A stretch of 64,000 bases of DNA from Plantago elongata (lineage: Eukaryota > Streptophyta > Magnoliopsida > Lamiales > Plantaginaceae). The notes beneath the pieces were generated by a model, which saw nothing but the letters and a program-made list of their open reading frames with translations, searched no databases and was not told where the DNA came from. The stretch spans positions 1 through 64,000 of the forward strand of contig JAYMSP010000226.1 in NCBI GenBank assembly GCA_036897095.1, given 5' to 3'. Position numbers and translations under genes: made by a program. Shown piece by piece: positions 15,304 to 29,700 of this stretch (position 1 is the first letter of the stretch; every line of letters begins with the position of its first letter).

Positions 15304-16418
15304 CATTTGTACAAAAAGAAATCTTTTTTTAAGTAGCTTCTAATAAAAATCCTAGTTTGCGTGAATCCTTCTTTATACAAGAATGCCTTTAAAAATACGT
15401 TATAGAGACTTCTCATTCTTATTAACGTATAAAAACTAATAGCTGTACTCTTACATTAGCAGAGCACTTCTAAGAAGGAGGCTTAAATGTATTGCCATTA
15501 ATTACCCGAAGTTCCCTTAACTCAAGTATCTTTATGAAAGTATTCTACTAGTAAAGAGATTTCTTAGTTACAAGAGATACGTTAACATACAATGCTTTGG
15601 AGATACTATTACTTTTATATTAAATAATAATTTAGTCATGCAGCATGAGGTGATTCTTCCCTAAGTACTCTCGTAATTAAGCTATTTAAAGGGGCTAGTC
15701 TCTATAATACTTGTGCAAAAAAGGAGTCTCTAGAAAGCACTTAGTGTACCTTAACTTAGAGATAAGCAAAAGAGTACTCGTTGTTAGATATTCCTCAAGT
15801 AATATGTTTCTAGTAATAAGATTCACTAATATAAAAGTAAGGTAACAATTTCCTTCGTTTCTTATAAGCCACTTTTTTGTATTACAGATTCTATTATTCT
15901 TAAACTATAGTTATAAATAATAAGTACTCTGTAAAAGCTATAGTATGGGTTGTTATTCTGCACTGCGATACTTAAATTATTCTATAAGAAATGCCTTTAA
16001 AAATATTAGAACTAACTGTTAGAGAAGAAAGTGGTTATCTTAGTAGCATAAGGGGAATATTTTATAGGAGCACTAGTCCTAATATTATCTTAAAAAAAAG
16101 CTTGTTTATGATATCACATAATCTCCAATATTTTATACAGAGGTAGCCTACTACGTACTTACATTTTCTCCCAAAGAAAGCTCTTTAAGCCCTACTCTAA
16201 TATAGAATTCTCTCTTTAAATTAATCTTATAGAGTTACTCATTTAAAACTTACGCATTTTATTTCTAATACTTGAGTATAAAAACTCTGTTACGTAAGCT
16301 ATATACATGGTAAGAGAGGAATACCTCTCCCTCTATTTAATATTTACTAAAAAAGACAAGTACATACTCTATCTAAAGCATAGGGTAAATATACGTAATT
16401 ACTTAGTGTTGAGTACAT

Positions 16419-16425
16419 CCCCCCC
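16419..16425. repeat. C7 homopolymer
   Basis: Seven consecutive C stand out in a block with roughly a quarter G+C. Runs of C contain no CpA except at the end, so they are not good RIP targets and would survive the process. No function is inferred. Confidence 0.6.
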
Positions 16426-17479
16426 GAATTTTTAAAGTCATTTTATAAGCATAGAACCCTCTTGAAATGGTGCATATTACCTGCCCTGGCCTATATATAC
16501 TTCGCTAAAATATTAAGTGTTATTATTAAATATTTAGTTGTTACACACTTTCAAAGCAAGCATTTATACAATGCATTTAATAATATAGAGTACTCTCCTC
16601 TAGAAAATTCCTTATCTATTTAAGATACTTTAAGTAAAATACACCTAGTCTATAAGCGGTAGGCCATCTAACTCTTCGGGGTATTTACTACTCAAGTCTT
16701 AGCTTCTTAGGTGCGCAAGAAATGAAGTAGTACTATTTTTATCTTCTAGAGTATCCTTTCTTTAGTAATAAAACAATTAAGCTAGAGCTCTTCTTAATTA
16801 TTTTTAAGTATAGGAGGGAAGATTAAGGGTAGAGTTCTTTCTCCTTCTTTAAAGAGTTAAGACTAATAAAGAGCATATAAAAAAATGTAGTTAAAGAATA
16901 TAAGGTAAAAAAATCTATTGCCCAGTAAATAGAGGTAGTAAATATCTTTCCATAAGATAGAAAAGAAACTACTTTCTAGTATAAAGGTATAAAACAGAAG
17001 GTTATCTACTAGGAGATAATGAGTCTCTAATGCAATAGTCTTTAGCATGTGTATCTTCAAGGAGAGCTTATTAATCAAATATAGTTTAGTGAGTTAGAAA
17101 GCTCCCTTTCCACCCCCTTAGAGAGTATTTATCAGGCCGTAGTATACTTAAATAGAGTTATGAATAGAGCTTAATAATAATAAGCACAAAGTTTTCTTTT
17201 CTATATATAAAAGAAAGAGAGGGTGGTAGAGAATACCATTTTATGCCCCTTATGCCTTAGTATTTTATAGAGAGCCCCTTAAGCAGCTATAATATTTTTT
17301 AGGTCTTTTAAAATATAAATAATACCTTAATACTAAAGAGTGTTCAAGCATACTTCCTATAAATTGTATTCTTTAAGTAACTCACTATATTCTATAGAAG
17401 AAGGGGAAGATATACTCTGCTACTTTATAATTGTTTAATCCTATATGTGCTTTCTTAGACAAGTCTTTACTACTAGAGC

Positions 17480-17489
17480 TTTTTTTTTT
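17480..17489. repeat. T10 homopolymer
   Basis: Ten consecutive T lie near the right end of RIP-like block A, a few hundred bases before the change in composition. Runs like this are common in AT-rich DNA and can affect sequence accuracy. Confidence 0.6.
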
Positions 17490-17800
17490 AGTTATTCTAA
17501 GCAAATACGTATTCTATAAGAAGTAATCAAGTACTTTATGTATAAGTAAGAAATCACCCCTTACTTCCTAAGTATAGAGATAAGGTACTTCACTAGAATA
17601 CTTCTAGAAGCTATAACTAAAAAGGTTTACCTATAGTAAATACGGCTGAAGCAGTACTCTCTTTATTAAAATCTATAAGAAAGCGCTCAAGAAAAAAACT
17701 GTCTTAACCAAAAATAAATGAAGGCTTTCTAAGTAAGAAGGCAACTCCTCTAGTAATATATCTTGCTTAGACTTGGTTCTAATCTAATACATTTTTCTTT

Positions 17801-20800
17801 TTCTATAATATCATGAACAAGGACTTAATCTTCTAAAATTCCTACGCGAAGACAAATTCACCCATTACTGAATATTCTTTTGTAAGAAGCTACTAAATAA
17901 CAATAATAATAAAGCACTTCAATAAAAATTTAAATTTCATGGGGTTGGATAGGAGGAAAACTGTCACTTCGGTATATACACGTAAAATTTTAAGCTAACA
18001 AGGGGCAATGCTGTATATTTATAATATAAACTATAACTTATGGGTCTTAACTTACTAAGGTATAAGGTTAATTTAGGGTACAAAATATTCATTACATAGC
18101 AAACTAGGAGAGAACTTTACTAAAAAATCTAGTACTAACTAACAACTCTAACAAGTATAACACGAAATAGAATGTATTCTAATTTTCTAAATCACAAGTA
18201 TCCCTTAAATCGTTTCTAGGACGGGTACTTGGATATGACTAGAACATGATGTAGTCTCTTATTCACTTTATACGTTTGGGGCTAATATGTAATATATGAG
18301 GCTCTCACTTCTCTTTTTTGATGTAGTCATTTGTAGTGCACCTACTAAGTGTAAGATAATTCACTATTAGCACTTCTACGATTTCGTGATAATTCCTTTC
18401 AATATTTTTATTATAAACGTAGGTTTTTTTCATTGTTTCCTTTCTTCTTTGATAAGATTCCTTCCATATAATTCCTATGCAATTTTTGTGATTATGTACT
18501 ATTTTTAAACCCTGCACATTTATTATGGGTGTTTTCCTTTATCTGTTGTCTGCAATTATAAATATAAAGAAATACTACTATAAAGGTATTTTTAGGGACT
18601 TCCTGCCCCAGCGGTATATATATATGTTATTTTCTAAGCGTGTTAGTAGTATGTACTTAATTTAGTATAAGCTCTTATCACCTGGGTTGCTCTTCTACTT
18701 TTGGAGCAGTGCTATGTCCAATTTAGTTGTGCGTTAGTATTCGCATTTACTGCCAAAGTTTCCTATCCTTTTTATATCCATTTCTTGTGTTTCATTATTT
18801 ACCGTGATATTTCAAATCCTTAACTCTCAGTTTTATTACTACAGAGATATTATAGAATTCGACTCTTAACAATTATCCAACTAGGATGTGTTGTACTTAC
18901 TGGTTATTATGAGTAATTTCTTAAGCATAAAGACATGTAAGCAAATGAAGAATAAGGTGTTTAGCTATATGTATAACATATATTCTATAAGAAACTAGGC
19001 AGAAAGGGATAAGAGCTTCGGTAAGTAGGTAACTCAACATATATATAAAGGTACTTCCTTTAGGAAAGTTTGGTATTAGTAGTAAGTAATATGCTCTATT
19101 ATATACTTTAAATTTGTATTTCAAACACAACCTTTTCATTTCTTTAATTAAGAAGACATGCTCATTTCTATTTCACTCTTAATAAATTCATCCACACGCA
19201 AGAGTTGAATAGAATAGCAAGGCAACTGCAGTATAATATTGTAGATAATTTCTAAGAGAGCATAACCAAAATAAGTAAGCTACGAATCTATGCTATATGT
19301 CCTATCCAACCAAGTAGGGATAGTCTTTCTTTTGTAAATATGTAATATAATAATAAATATGCAATTAGTATTAGTAATAGATCCTTCCTTTTATTCTTTT
19401 ATATTAATAATATTGCAGCGGGGAAATGAATCTAAGTTTTTCACGTTCGCTTAATAAAAGATATAGATAAATCTCCTACTTAATACATGAAATTTTGCTA
19501 ATATGCTAGGTACTCAATGCATTTATGTTTATATTGTAAGCCCCGGGTAAGTTGTTCTTCCTTAGTTAGAGACATTTCTCAGGAATATAGGAAAGGTCGA
19601 GTTGAGAATAGATATTCATTTAATGAATACAAGTGTGCATTCAAATTCTGACAGGACTATTTGCTTTTTATTAATACATTAATTTATATTACACGAATTC
19701 TATGTATGTTCAATGAATTTTCAGATACTCCGAGGAATACTCCTTATAATTTTATATACTTTATTACATATTGTTCTCCTCTTACACAAGCACATTAGTT
19801 GAATTACTCTACAGCACTTACTCTTATCCTTATAGTATTATAGTATAGATAATAAATTAAATTCTAAGGTGGCTAATGCATTTTTAGTTTATATTTTATT
19901 ATAGAAGCTATTAAGAGTAATACATACAAAGTACAAGAGATAACCGTGCGCGAGTGAGTGACTTCCATTACTATAAAGTGTAATCAATTATATATATAAG
20001 CATTTTAAAACTAATGACTGATCTATCTATATATGTAGTTAAGTTAGAAATTTCAAAAAGCCCTTTTGCATTCATTCCTGCAGTACAATCCTCTTTCTTT
20101 ACTTCCTACACCTTATTGCTTCTTAAGTTTCTATACTCTGAGTTACTAGATACTCGTAGTTATCATTACAACTGTATATTCTATAAGTGCCCTTAGACTA
20201 CTTTAAAAGCTTCTAGGTGTACACATGTCTTTATTAATGGAGTAGACAAAAAGAGAGAATAGTACAGAAATTTCAAGGAAATCAAGGAGTAAGCTTAACC
20301 TTTGTTTAAGAACTTTTTTTAAATACATATTCTATTAAGTACGTAAAATAAGCGCTCTTTTTGGCTGGACAAAATGAAGATAATTTACTCCTTTATAAAA
20401 CTATATCTATCTATATTCTACGATACTTGTGCTTTACTTGCACACAAGGTTTTTACTTTTATCACTAGTACCAGCATAACTTTCTTTACTTAATTAACTA
20501 AGTAATTTGATTCGCAGAATTTTTTCTAATAAAGCCTTATTCAGAATACTCTCTATGCGAACTTCCCATATCCCTTTTAATTTAAATATTTTAGTATATC
20601 ACATGTATAAGCATGCATACAATTTGTTACTTTCTCGAAATAAATAAATATCCTAGGATTTTCTAGTTCTTATCTATTTTTTTAGTTTTTAACTGCTTTG
20701 TTTTTAGTATAATTTGTAGGTGAAGGCTCCGCTAATCCAAACATGTTTAGACATTTCTATAACTAGAGCACAATATAATTATTATGCACATAAAATTTTC

Positions 20801-23100
20801 CTTTTATGACACACTTAAAAATTAAAAAATTTCACCTAGGTAAGCATCTTCTTGTATACTGATTTGTAGTATTTAACGGATTATCTCTTTATTTATTATA
20901 GTAAGTAATATACTTTAAGAGAAAAGTAAGGTCATGTACTTAATAAGGTAGGGAAAAGAATGAAGAGTATATTATATTAAAGACATTATAAAAGAATTAA
21001 AAGGTAACAAGCAAAAACACTAGTAGTCGCTTCAGGGGTATGCATTATACACGGAGAGGAGTGTATTCATTTTTGCGTATTGCTCTGGACTACTCTAGAG
21101 ACTCCCTACCCTAGAAAAATCTCTTTAAAGTAGTTTGAATTTCTTTTTTCTTGAGCATGTTTATTGAATGTCTTACTCACTTTTTCGTTTAAATGTAATA
21201 GTATAGTTAGTATATGTAATTCTGGTGTACTTCTATAGCTTAGACATGGTGGAAATCCCTCAGGAATAAAATAAGTAGCAAGTACATGAAATCTTAGACC
21301 CTGTCTTAGAGATAAGAAGTCTCTAAAGTAAAGAGTACTCTACTATCAGGGTAATATGCTAGCATACAACAAAGGATGTAAGGCTTTCCTAAAAATGAGC
21401 TCCGACTAAGAATTACTTTGCCTCTAATGCGTTGTTGTTTGCGAAGAACATCTTATATTTATTTGTTTGAACTTTTCAAAGCATGCTTTTTTTAGATAGA
21501 TATAGTAAAACTTTTTTGTCTGCAATTAGATAAATAAAAGAGTAAGGCGCTGCCACAAATGGTATATGAAAAGTTTACATAATTAATGATTATTTAAGAA
21601 TAAAACAGTAAGGTGCTCCTTAGTGATGAACTCTTCCTTATAAATAATCTATAATAATACGTGTTACCTAAAAAGCTTTAGCTTATACCTAAAAATATGC
21701 CTAAAATTCAGGAGTAAGACTATATAGTTTTCACTCCTTACTTATAGTGGTTTCTTTTGCGCATATAGAGAGCGCACTAGTATTCTGTAGATTATAGTAA
21801 TATTTTATAAATTATAGACATGAACATGATTAGACTCTTTTATTTCTATATTAAAGCACTACCCTATCTTTCTTTAGTATACTACTATTTAGATATGATT
21901 ACAGAAATGTATGACCTAGCTCTTCCAGAGACTCTAGTAATGGAGGCTTGGGTCTCTGCTAGCACTGAGCGGAATACTAAAGAGGTAGGTATGGATCTTG
22001 TTTGTGTAATCTAACTGTAAGAAAATTTGGACAAGTAAAGCATATAACCTAGCAAGAAATGAAAATAATTTAGTCTAAGTCTCGGAGAAAGCTAGAAAGC
22101 ATAAGCCTTTCCAAATATTAGTTTAAAGTATTACACTCTTATGATTTACCTGAAGCACTTAAGTTGATATTAGATACTCTATAATAATAATTAGGAATCT
22201 AATAATATGTATCTTATGTATAACTAAAACTAAACGAAGCTGGATAATATATAGTTGTAATCTTTTATAAAGACTAGAATATAAAATTTAAGTAAACAAT
22301 GAGAGTATATAGAAATGTAGGCACTACACAAATAGATATTAGTAGATAAATAGAAATGAAAAGCTATAAGAAACAAATTAAAGCTGGAGTAAGTAATATA
22401 GAGTTTCGCATAGTAGATAAGATAGTATTAAATGAAAAGTATTGTACGAAGAAACCACTTTCTTTTTTATATTTTCCTTCATTCAGCTTGGGCGGAATCT
22501 CTGTGATTCGTTGTTTGATTGTAGTTCGCCATAACAAGTGTTGTCTAGCCTCGGGAGCCAATAATAAAAGGAATAAATAGTTAAATTTACTTGGTGCAAC
22601 ACTGTTTTGTCGTGAATGTTATTGTATGTAAGTCAACCTTTTTACATAGTTAAATAATAGCAGAATAGATAGAAAAACATACCATGCAGTACTCAATATT
22701 AGAGCATTGAATAACTTTGAAAGAGAAAGGGGGTAACCCATTTTTCATTATTCCAGGATCCTTTTTTCCTTAAAAATATAGGACTCTGTTTAAATCTATT
22801 ATATTAATCGTTTCTATTGCGAAGTTCTTTCCTTTCTTTTATTCTTGACTTCTTTTTCTCATTCTCTACTATATAAGTTTTCTTTTATTATATATAATAC
22901 AACAAATACCATACCACAACGTGTGTGTACTGCCCTACGAATACTTCTTGTATAAATTGTATAAAAAGGAGACCTCTTTTGGTGTTACTAAATCTGAAAA
23001 TTGTGATGATAAGCACACCCGCGGCTGTCTTTTTCTCTTTATCATCTATATTCGCTGCACCCAAGGCATATAAAATTCTATTCTATATCTATGTATAACT
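17801..23100. other. Island 1: patchy AT-rich DNA with weaker RIP signal, no genes recognised
   Basis: CpA and TpG become ordinary here, for example in 18181-18900 and 22300-23050, while the DNA stays AT-rich. Patches that look like the flanking RIP blocks are interspersed, notably about 20881-21000, 21281-21360 and 21600-21830, so the island is a mosaic. Short frames of 60 to 74 codons occur on both strands (for example 18305-18517 on the minus strand and 21820-22014 on the plus strand). They share no domain I recognise and are close to chance expectation. Around 22440-22560 both strands are open over the same bases, and neither reading is recognisable. I saw no tRNA, rRNA or transposon terminus. 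It may be single-copy DNA between RIP-mutated repeats, or older decayed repeat. Confidence 0.55.
18613..18625. repeat. Short TA microsatellite
   Basis: A run of alternating T and A lies between two G residues in island 1. It is a simple repeat with no evident role. Confidence 0.55.
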
Positions 23101-26100
23101 TCTATTTTATTATATTAGTAAGAATTATAGCTCTACTGAGGTTCTTTTCTAACTTTCTAACAAGGTAGCATTGCTTTTTTATAGACTTTGTAAAGACTAA
23201 CTAGGATAGGGCGGGCAATCCTTTTTTTCCGTCTCTATATTTAGGTAGTAATATTTCTTAGGTATAGATTAAAAGTAAACTTTCTTTCTTAAGGATATCT
23301 TGAGTATTGCACTAGTATCTTAATTAGATCACAAGAATTAATGTGGTACTATCCCCTTGAGTATAATCTAGAAATATACGTGAGAGAGGAGACAACTTAT
23401 ATCTTTCCTATCCCTTTATTTTAAATGAATTTCTTTAGAGAAAGTGAACCCTATCTTATTTAAGATTTTTCACTAAGAAATATCTAGTCATACTTTATAA
23501 TTTTAGATAAATTATACGCTGGAAAGAGGAGACTTTTTCATATTCTACTTTACGTAAGAAAGGCACTTAGGGGTAGATATAATGTAAGATACGCGCACAC
23601 TCCTTATAGTAAGTGCTTAATAGAGAAATTTATCCTTAAGTAGTTTTGTACAATTTATAAAGATGTTACAGGTAATTTTCCTGTCTAAAGGTATAACTAA
23701 TATTTCCTACAAGATAGTCCTTTCTTATAAAGTATGTACCATTATTAATAGAGTATTCTCTTCTATAGTGAGTACTCCCTCTTAATGTACATAATATGAT
23801 CCCTAAAGCTTCTATTTATAAGATTCTTTTTTACTTCGAGGAGTCCTTTACTAATACTAATATCTATTGCCTAGGAGAGTTAAGACAAATTACACCTTTT
23901 TCTAACACTACTAAAATTAAAGAGAGTTTACTAGGGACAATGCATATTTATATGAGAAACACTTGATATACTAGAGTATTACTTTAAAAGGAAAGAGTAT
24001 GCTTAATAAAGCCAATACATTTCCTAAAATTTATACTAGAGCTAGTCATACTTAAAGTTACTCAGATACACTCGAAAGGGTATAATATCTCTGCTGCGTC
24101 TTTATACTATTTATAGTAATGGAATAAACAAGTACTTCTCTCTAAAAAAGAGTCTTATATAAGGGTAAGGTAACTAGTCTGATAGAAAGGCAGCCCTAGT
24201 ATAGGATGTATACCTTTGGTAATAAGTAAACAAGTCATTTATACAAAAATAAACCCTATTTATAAAAACTTTTTAAGCATAGAAATCTTAGTTATAGAAA
24301 AGAGCCGATGATATGAAGTCTCCCATAGTACACAAATATTTATAGAGAGCGGTGTACTTCCCCTTAGCTAATAGTTTATATACACATTCCTTATGCCATG
24401 AAATAGAGCATTATCCTAATATATTTAATTAAGTTATTAGAGAGAAAAAAGTAGAGCCTATTTATAAAAGAGCATTACATTTCCTATTTTCTATAGTATT
24501 TTAAGAGACAAGTACTTTGTTTTGTATTATGGAGGTTATAACCATCTTATATCTATTTATACTTGCACTAGTTAGCTTGGAAGGTAAAAGAAAATTTAAG
24601 TACTTGCTGTATATATTTCTAAAAAGGTAAGGATATTAATTTCTATTCTCTACAAAAACACAGAAATTTTTTACTAGGCACAGTAATATTTCCTCTATCA
24701 CCCGTAGTGTAGTATTGTCTCTCTAAGGAGGTGTTTATCAGAGAATTATTAAAGCTATCTTTAATTATGTATTAGTGTATTTTTTAATGAAGTCCTATAA
24801 CAAGGATACTCGACTTCTTTCCTTATTGCTTAGTACTTTAAAATGGAAGGGTTCTCACTATCTCCCTAGAAATATTACTTGAAAGGTGCAAGGGTTAAGA
24901 GATAATACCACTTTATAGTATGCGCTAGAAATCTATGCTAAGGAATAAAAAATAACTTTTACTCTAAATCTTATACTTAAGTACGTAACTTCTAGAGTAT
25001 AGAACTTATAGCTTGGATTTACTAGATATTTTAGAAGAGTAAATGCGCTCTCCTTTTATAGCACAAAACTATTTAAGGACTAAAATATTATAGAAGCATT
25101 ATCTTAAGTAGAGTGTACTCTTATATAAGACAGAGTTCTTTCTCCTAGCATTTTATAAATAAGTGTCCCTATATTTGTTCTTCTGAAAGGTGCAATTCTA
25201 GACGTATACTTTACAGTGAAAAATCTTAGTAGACTTTACAGGAGTATTACCCTTGAACAACTATTTACGTAAACGTAAACTCTTGCTAAAGAAAAATGTC
25301 TTTATATAAGAGGGTATAATATATCCTATCATATCTATAAGGGAAGTATTATTACTATGTTTAATAATAATAATGAAGGCTTACTAGGCTATAAGCAAAG
25401 ACAAGTACTTACTCTTCTTTTATTATTAATATAATAGAAGGTATACCTTTTTTATCCCTTTAGGAGCCTTCTAGGGTATGCTCTAAGGTATAAATGTATT
25501 ACTCTCTTAAAGCTTAGGTAACAAGAGTATAATAAATTAGCTCTTTCTTCTTTATAAATATTATCTAGAGAGCATAACTCTATTAACACTTGTTTAGTAA
25601 TAAAGTTGTTTAAAATATCTCCTTTTTAGAGTATATATAATTTCCTATAAATCGAGTTGACTAGCTTTTCTTAAACAAGCATATACTACAAAACGCTCTT
25701 AAACTACTTTATATGAGATTATGGAAAGGTCACTATAAAACGTCTTAAGTCTTAAAGTATTGTATAAAATATTCACTTTGACTTAGTAAAGAGGAAATAT
25801 CTATGACTAAATATAAGACAAACAAGAAGGAGACTTTGCTAAGTTATTAAGAAAAGACTACGCCCTTACCCTTTACTCAATAGTTTTAAGATAAACTAGT
25901 CCTTTCCCTTTTACAAGCGCTAGATAACACCTTTTACTTAAGCCATTAATAATTCAGTAATAACACATAAGATAAGTGACTGCCAAAAGAGTAGCTACAA
26001 TTACTTGGGATAGAGTTGCTGTTACTCTTTCAATTTATAATACTTAAAGTCTAGTTATAAAGAAAGGTTTAAGTCATCCCTTATTGCTGCTTTAATTTTA

Positions 26101-26772
26101 ATAGCTCTTTAAGAGAGAATTTTATCTTTGCTATGAATATGTTACTTGAAGAAAGAGAATATTACCCCTTAAATAGAACAGGGCGGTTTGCTCAAGTAAA
26201 ATTACATAACCCTATAACTTAATAATATATTTATACACGGGTGCAGGCAAACCTCCCCCTTATAAGTAAAGATAATACGAGTCATTCATTCTAAGCGCGC
26301 CTTTCAAGCTATACATTTTATAAATATAGGACACTCCCCTGTAAGATATTTTAATAAGTAAGACTTAAGTTAGTCATTTCTATATATAAAGAGAGCCCCT
26401 ACTATTGAAAAGTTACTTTACTAAAGAGGAGACTTACGTACTAAGTTAGTTAAAATACTACGTATAAATTAAAAGGCTATAGCTCTATAAGTTATAACTA
26501 CTATTACTTTAATTACAAGGGGAGAGGGAAAGTATAAATTTCACTAAATACTATCTTTTACTAATTACAAATCGAGGTCATTGTATTGATTTACTAAATG
26601 AAGTACTATAGCACAAGTATTTCATTAAGGTACTGCCTTATTTAACATAAAATTTTAACATAGTAGACAGAGCTCTATATAAAATAATACAGGAGTAATT
26701 GCTCAAGTATAAGTTATCTTCCATTAAACAAATATTAAAATAACAGTGCGTATCCTTCCATAAATAGAAAGT

Positions 26773-26784
26773 TATATATATATA
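26773..26784. repeat. (TA)6 microsatellite
   Basis: Six TA units lie within RIP-like block B. This is a simple repeat expected in DNA so rich in TpA. Confidence 0.6.
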
Positions 26785-29700
26785 ATGGAGATGGTACTAA
26801 TGCTATAGAAAAAGTTGTCCTTGTATAAATAATAGAGTATATCTCTAAAGTTTTTGTTATAAATAAAAGTATGAAAGAGAATTTATAAGCAGCACTTACT
26901 ATAAATAACTAGAAAAGCGTATGTAATCCCGTTAAGTCACACCCATTTTATAAAGGTAACTAGCTGTAGATTATATGAGTACTCTCTAGTATAAAGAATA
27001 AAGCATAAACTACCCCTTACTCTAAAGCCCTACTAAAATTTCCTGTAAAAAGGTACGTAAAATAGCATTATTAGCTTAGCATGTTTAAGAAGGACCCATA
27101 ATTATGTTGTAAGTTATATCTCTACTTTTGAAGAGTGTATGTTCTTTTATAATAGAACTAGTATACTTAAGGAGCTCCCATAAAAGATGTAGCGGATCTC
27201 TAAGATAAGATAACCCCTATAAATAGCATACCCTCAACCTAATACGTCTGGCATAATTATTAAGTAAGATGCATTTAGTTGTAAACTAGGAGTAATTTTC
27301 TAATAATTGTATTTCTAAGAAGGTTCAACACTTGTATACTCCAGAATAATTTATTAATGGCAAGTATTCTCTTAAGTAAAAGCGTATGCTCTCTTTATAT
27401 AAACTCTAATTAATAAATAACGCACTAATTAGTAATTAGAAGGAGATTACACTCTTGGGTGCCTATATAATATAAGGGAATTAACTATAGTTTATAAAGA
27501 GATTTTGCCCCTTTTTGTATTAAGCTGTCTTATACTTTACTTTAAGTTATTCTAAGCTCACGATGTATTTGTATACAGTATTCCTATAGAGCACCTAGTT
27601 TTAGTTTTTAAAGTCTTACACACGTAACTTTGTGTATTATAAAATGGGGATAACTTGTTAAGAAAAATCCTTGCATATTTGTTAAAGTAAAGAGTAATTC
27701 ACTATGCCCCAACGATTTTAGAGCTATAAGTTCTAGGGCGTGTACTATCTTTCTACTAGTGTAGATTAAATATCTCCTCTATAGTTATTTTAGTAAATAC
27801 TAGGAAAATAAGAATAACTCTCTATTAACTTAAAGAAGGAATAAGATGCTTCTGTACTACTTATACATAAGGAGTGCAGTTACCCTTCTAAAATATATCA
27901 AATATAGCATTACTTACATAATATAGGAGCTTAGTAAAGAAACTTTCTTCTAGCGTACCTAAAGAACTTAATTAGAGCAGCACAGAGGATACTTTAACAT
28001 CCTCTTTACTTAAGAAAAACATGCGCCATTAATACTTTAAGGTAAATTCCCATTTCTATTTACTAAGCTTCGCTCTATATAAATCTTGGTAAATAATTAA
28101 TTTTAGATATTTTTTATATTACATAATATACAAGTAATAGTACTGTATAAAGAGGAGTGCTTATCTCTTAAGTATAAATATATATAGCGGAGGAGCTTAC
28201 TTCTCTCTATAAACTATAAATAAGAGGGTATTTAATCATTTATATATTTCTATTGCTTTCTATAGTAATAGTAAATGCTGCCTAGTTTAAGGTTACACAC
28301 TTATGTATTACTTATTTGCTAAGCAGAAGTTATCGAGTGCTTTTATTTAATAACAGTACTTTAAATACAATTTAATACAAGAAGTATACTAGAAAATTCC
28401 CTTATAATACTACATAATTCTAAGATCAAACTGCCCTTAACTACTAAGTTACGCTTAAAATTTTATTTAAATCTTAATTAAACTATAGTCTCTAAGTATA
28501 TAATTTATTTTAAGGTACTATGTTACGATATAAAAATTTACTTTTTCTTAATAATTTTATACTAGAAGGGGGCATACTCTTCTTAAACCTATGAAATCCA
28601 ATCTTTATTTAAGTATACGTCTTATTCGAGAGACTACGCTATATTTATAATAAAGAGGAGCATATATTTAAGTGTCTACTACTTATAAACAAGATACCTG
28701 TGCTTTCTTTAATAACTGCAAGGGTAATTCTCTTCTAAGAGCTAGTATAAAATAAGATCTATTAATTATACTCAAGTAATTTCTTTCTATTCTCTATATC
28801 TTACTCTAATAAGAAAGAAAGTATACCCTATAACACCCGCTTTCTTAAAGGAGCCTTATACTTTTCCTTTAAGAAATTATCCATTAGGATAATACTTTAG
28901 TACTTAATATGTAATTTACTTTTTTAATAAAATTATTAAATATAATTGGATTGCCTAATAGAGGCACAGTTATTTTCCTTTACATAACTAGAGCACAATG
29001 AAACTACAAAGATATACTAAATAGAATATAAAAGAACTCCGTGTTATAGCCAAGGGGCACCCTATGTTAACTAACCCTATAAGTAGGAGTAGCTTACTAT
29101 TTTATTTTTATTTAAGATAGAGTTAAGTTAAATATAAGAGTGCTATAGATCACCCAAGATAGAAGGAAAGGTTAATCTACTAACAATTTTATTATTTAGA
29201 ATACGAGGGCTCAATTTAAAAATTATATGCTACTAGTACAAGAAAGTTCCTTAAATATAGTAAGTAGTACTTCTTTATTATATTTAAAAGTGATTTAGAA
29301 ACATATTTTAGACTACACAAGTATTGATAAATAGTTGGTTTAGACTTTATTATAATTACATACTTGTATAATTTAAAGGACAAACTATATTATTTTACAT
29401 ATTTAATAAAGTGATATGATAAGTATCTAACTCTAGTTTTCTACCTAAGTCATTTATATAGTAAGTCTTATAGTGCCTTCTCTCTTACGTAGCTAATATA
29501 AGTGGCTGAGTAAAAGCTCTCGTTATCTGGTATATTTAAGAAAGAAGGAGAAGATACCTCTTATTTCTATCTCTTTATTTAGTCATTTAGTAGCTATTCT
29601 AAAGAAGGGCTTTCTTTAGAATTATACCCTTACTCTCATCTTAAGATACGAAGATAGAATATTTTCTTTAACTATTCTACTATAAAACTAAGGAAGAAAC

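Larger units (their letters stand above)
1..17800. repeat. RIP-like AT-rich block A, no genes recognised
   Basis: This stretch is dominated by TpA-containing words (tata, ttaa, ctaa, agta), with few CpA or TpG. On the sample line 6001-6060 I count 14 TpA against 10 ApT, and only 2 CpA plus TpG against 4 ApC plus GpT; the G+C is 13 of 60. That is the pattern left by fungal repeat-induced point mutation. CpG words survive, for example gcgcgc within 11541-11548 and cgcg at 8252-8255, so CpG methylation decay is not the cause. RIP acts on duplicated DNA, so the block probably consists of dead transposon copies, but no element family can be read from it. The only notable open stretch is at about 14,995-15,303. 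No rRNA, tRNA or recognisable promoter was seen. The right edge is gradual. Confidence 0.72.

Noticed and set aside
22356-22580. Overlapping open frames on both strands in island 1, considered as a small gene.
   Set aside because: Neither translation has a recognisable domain, and double-strand openness over 200 bases is common where local G+C is slightly higher.
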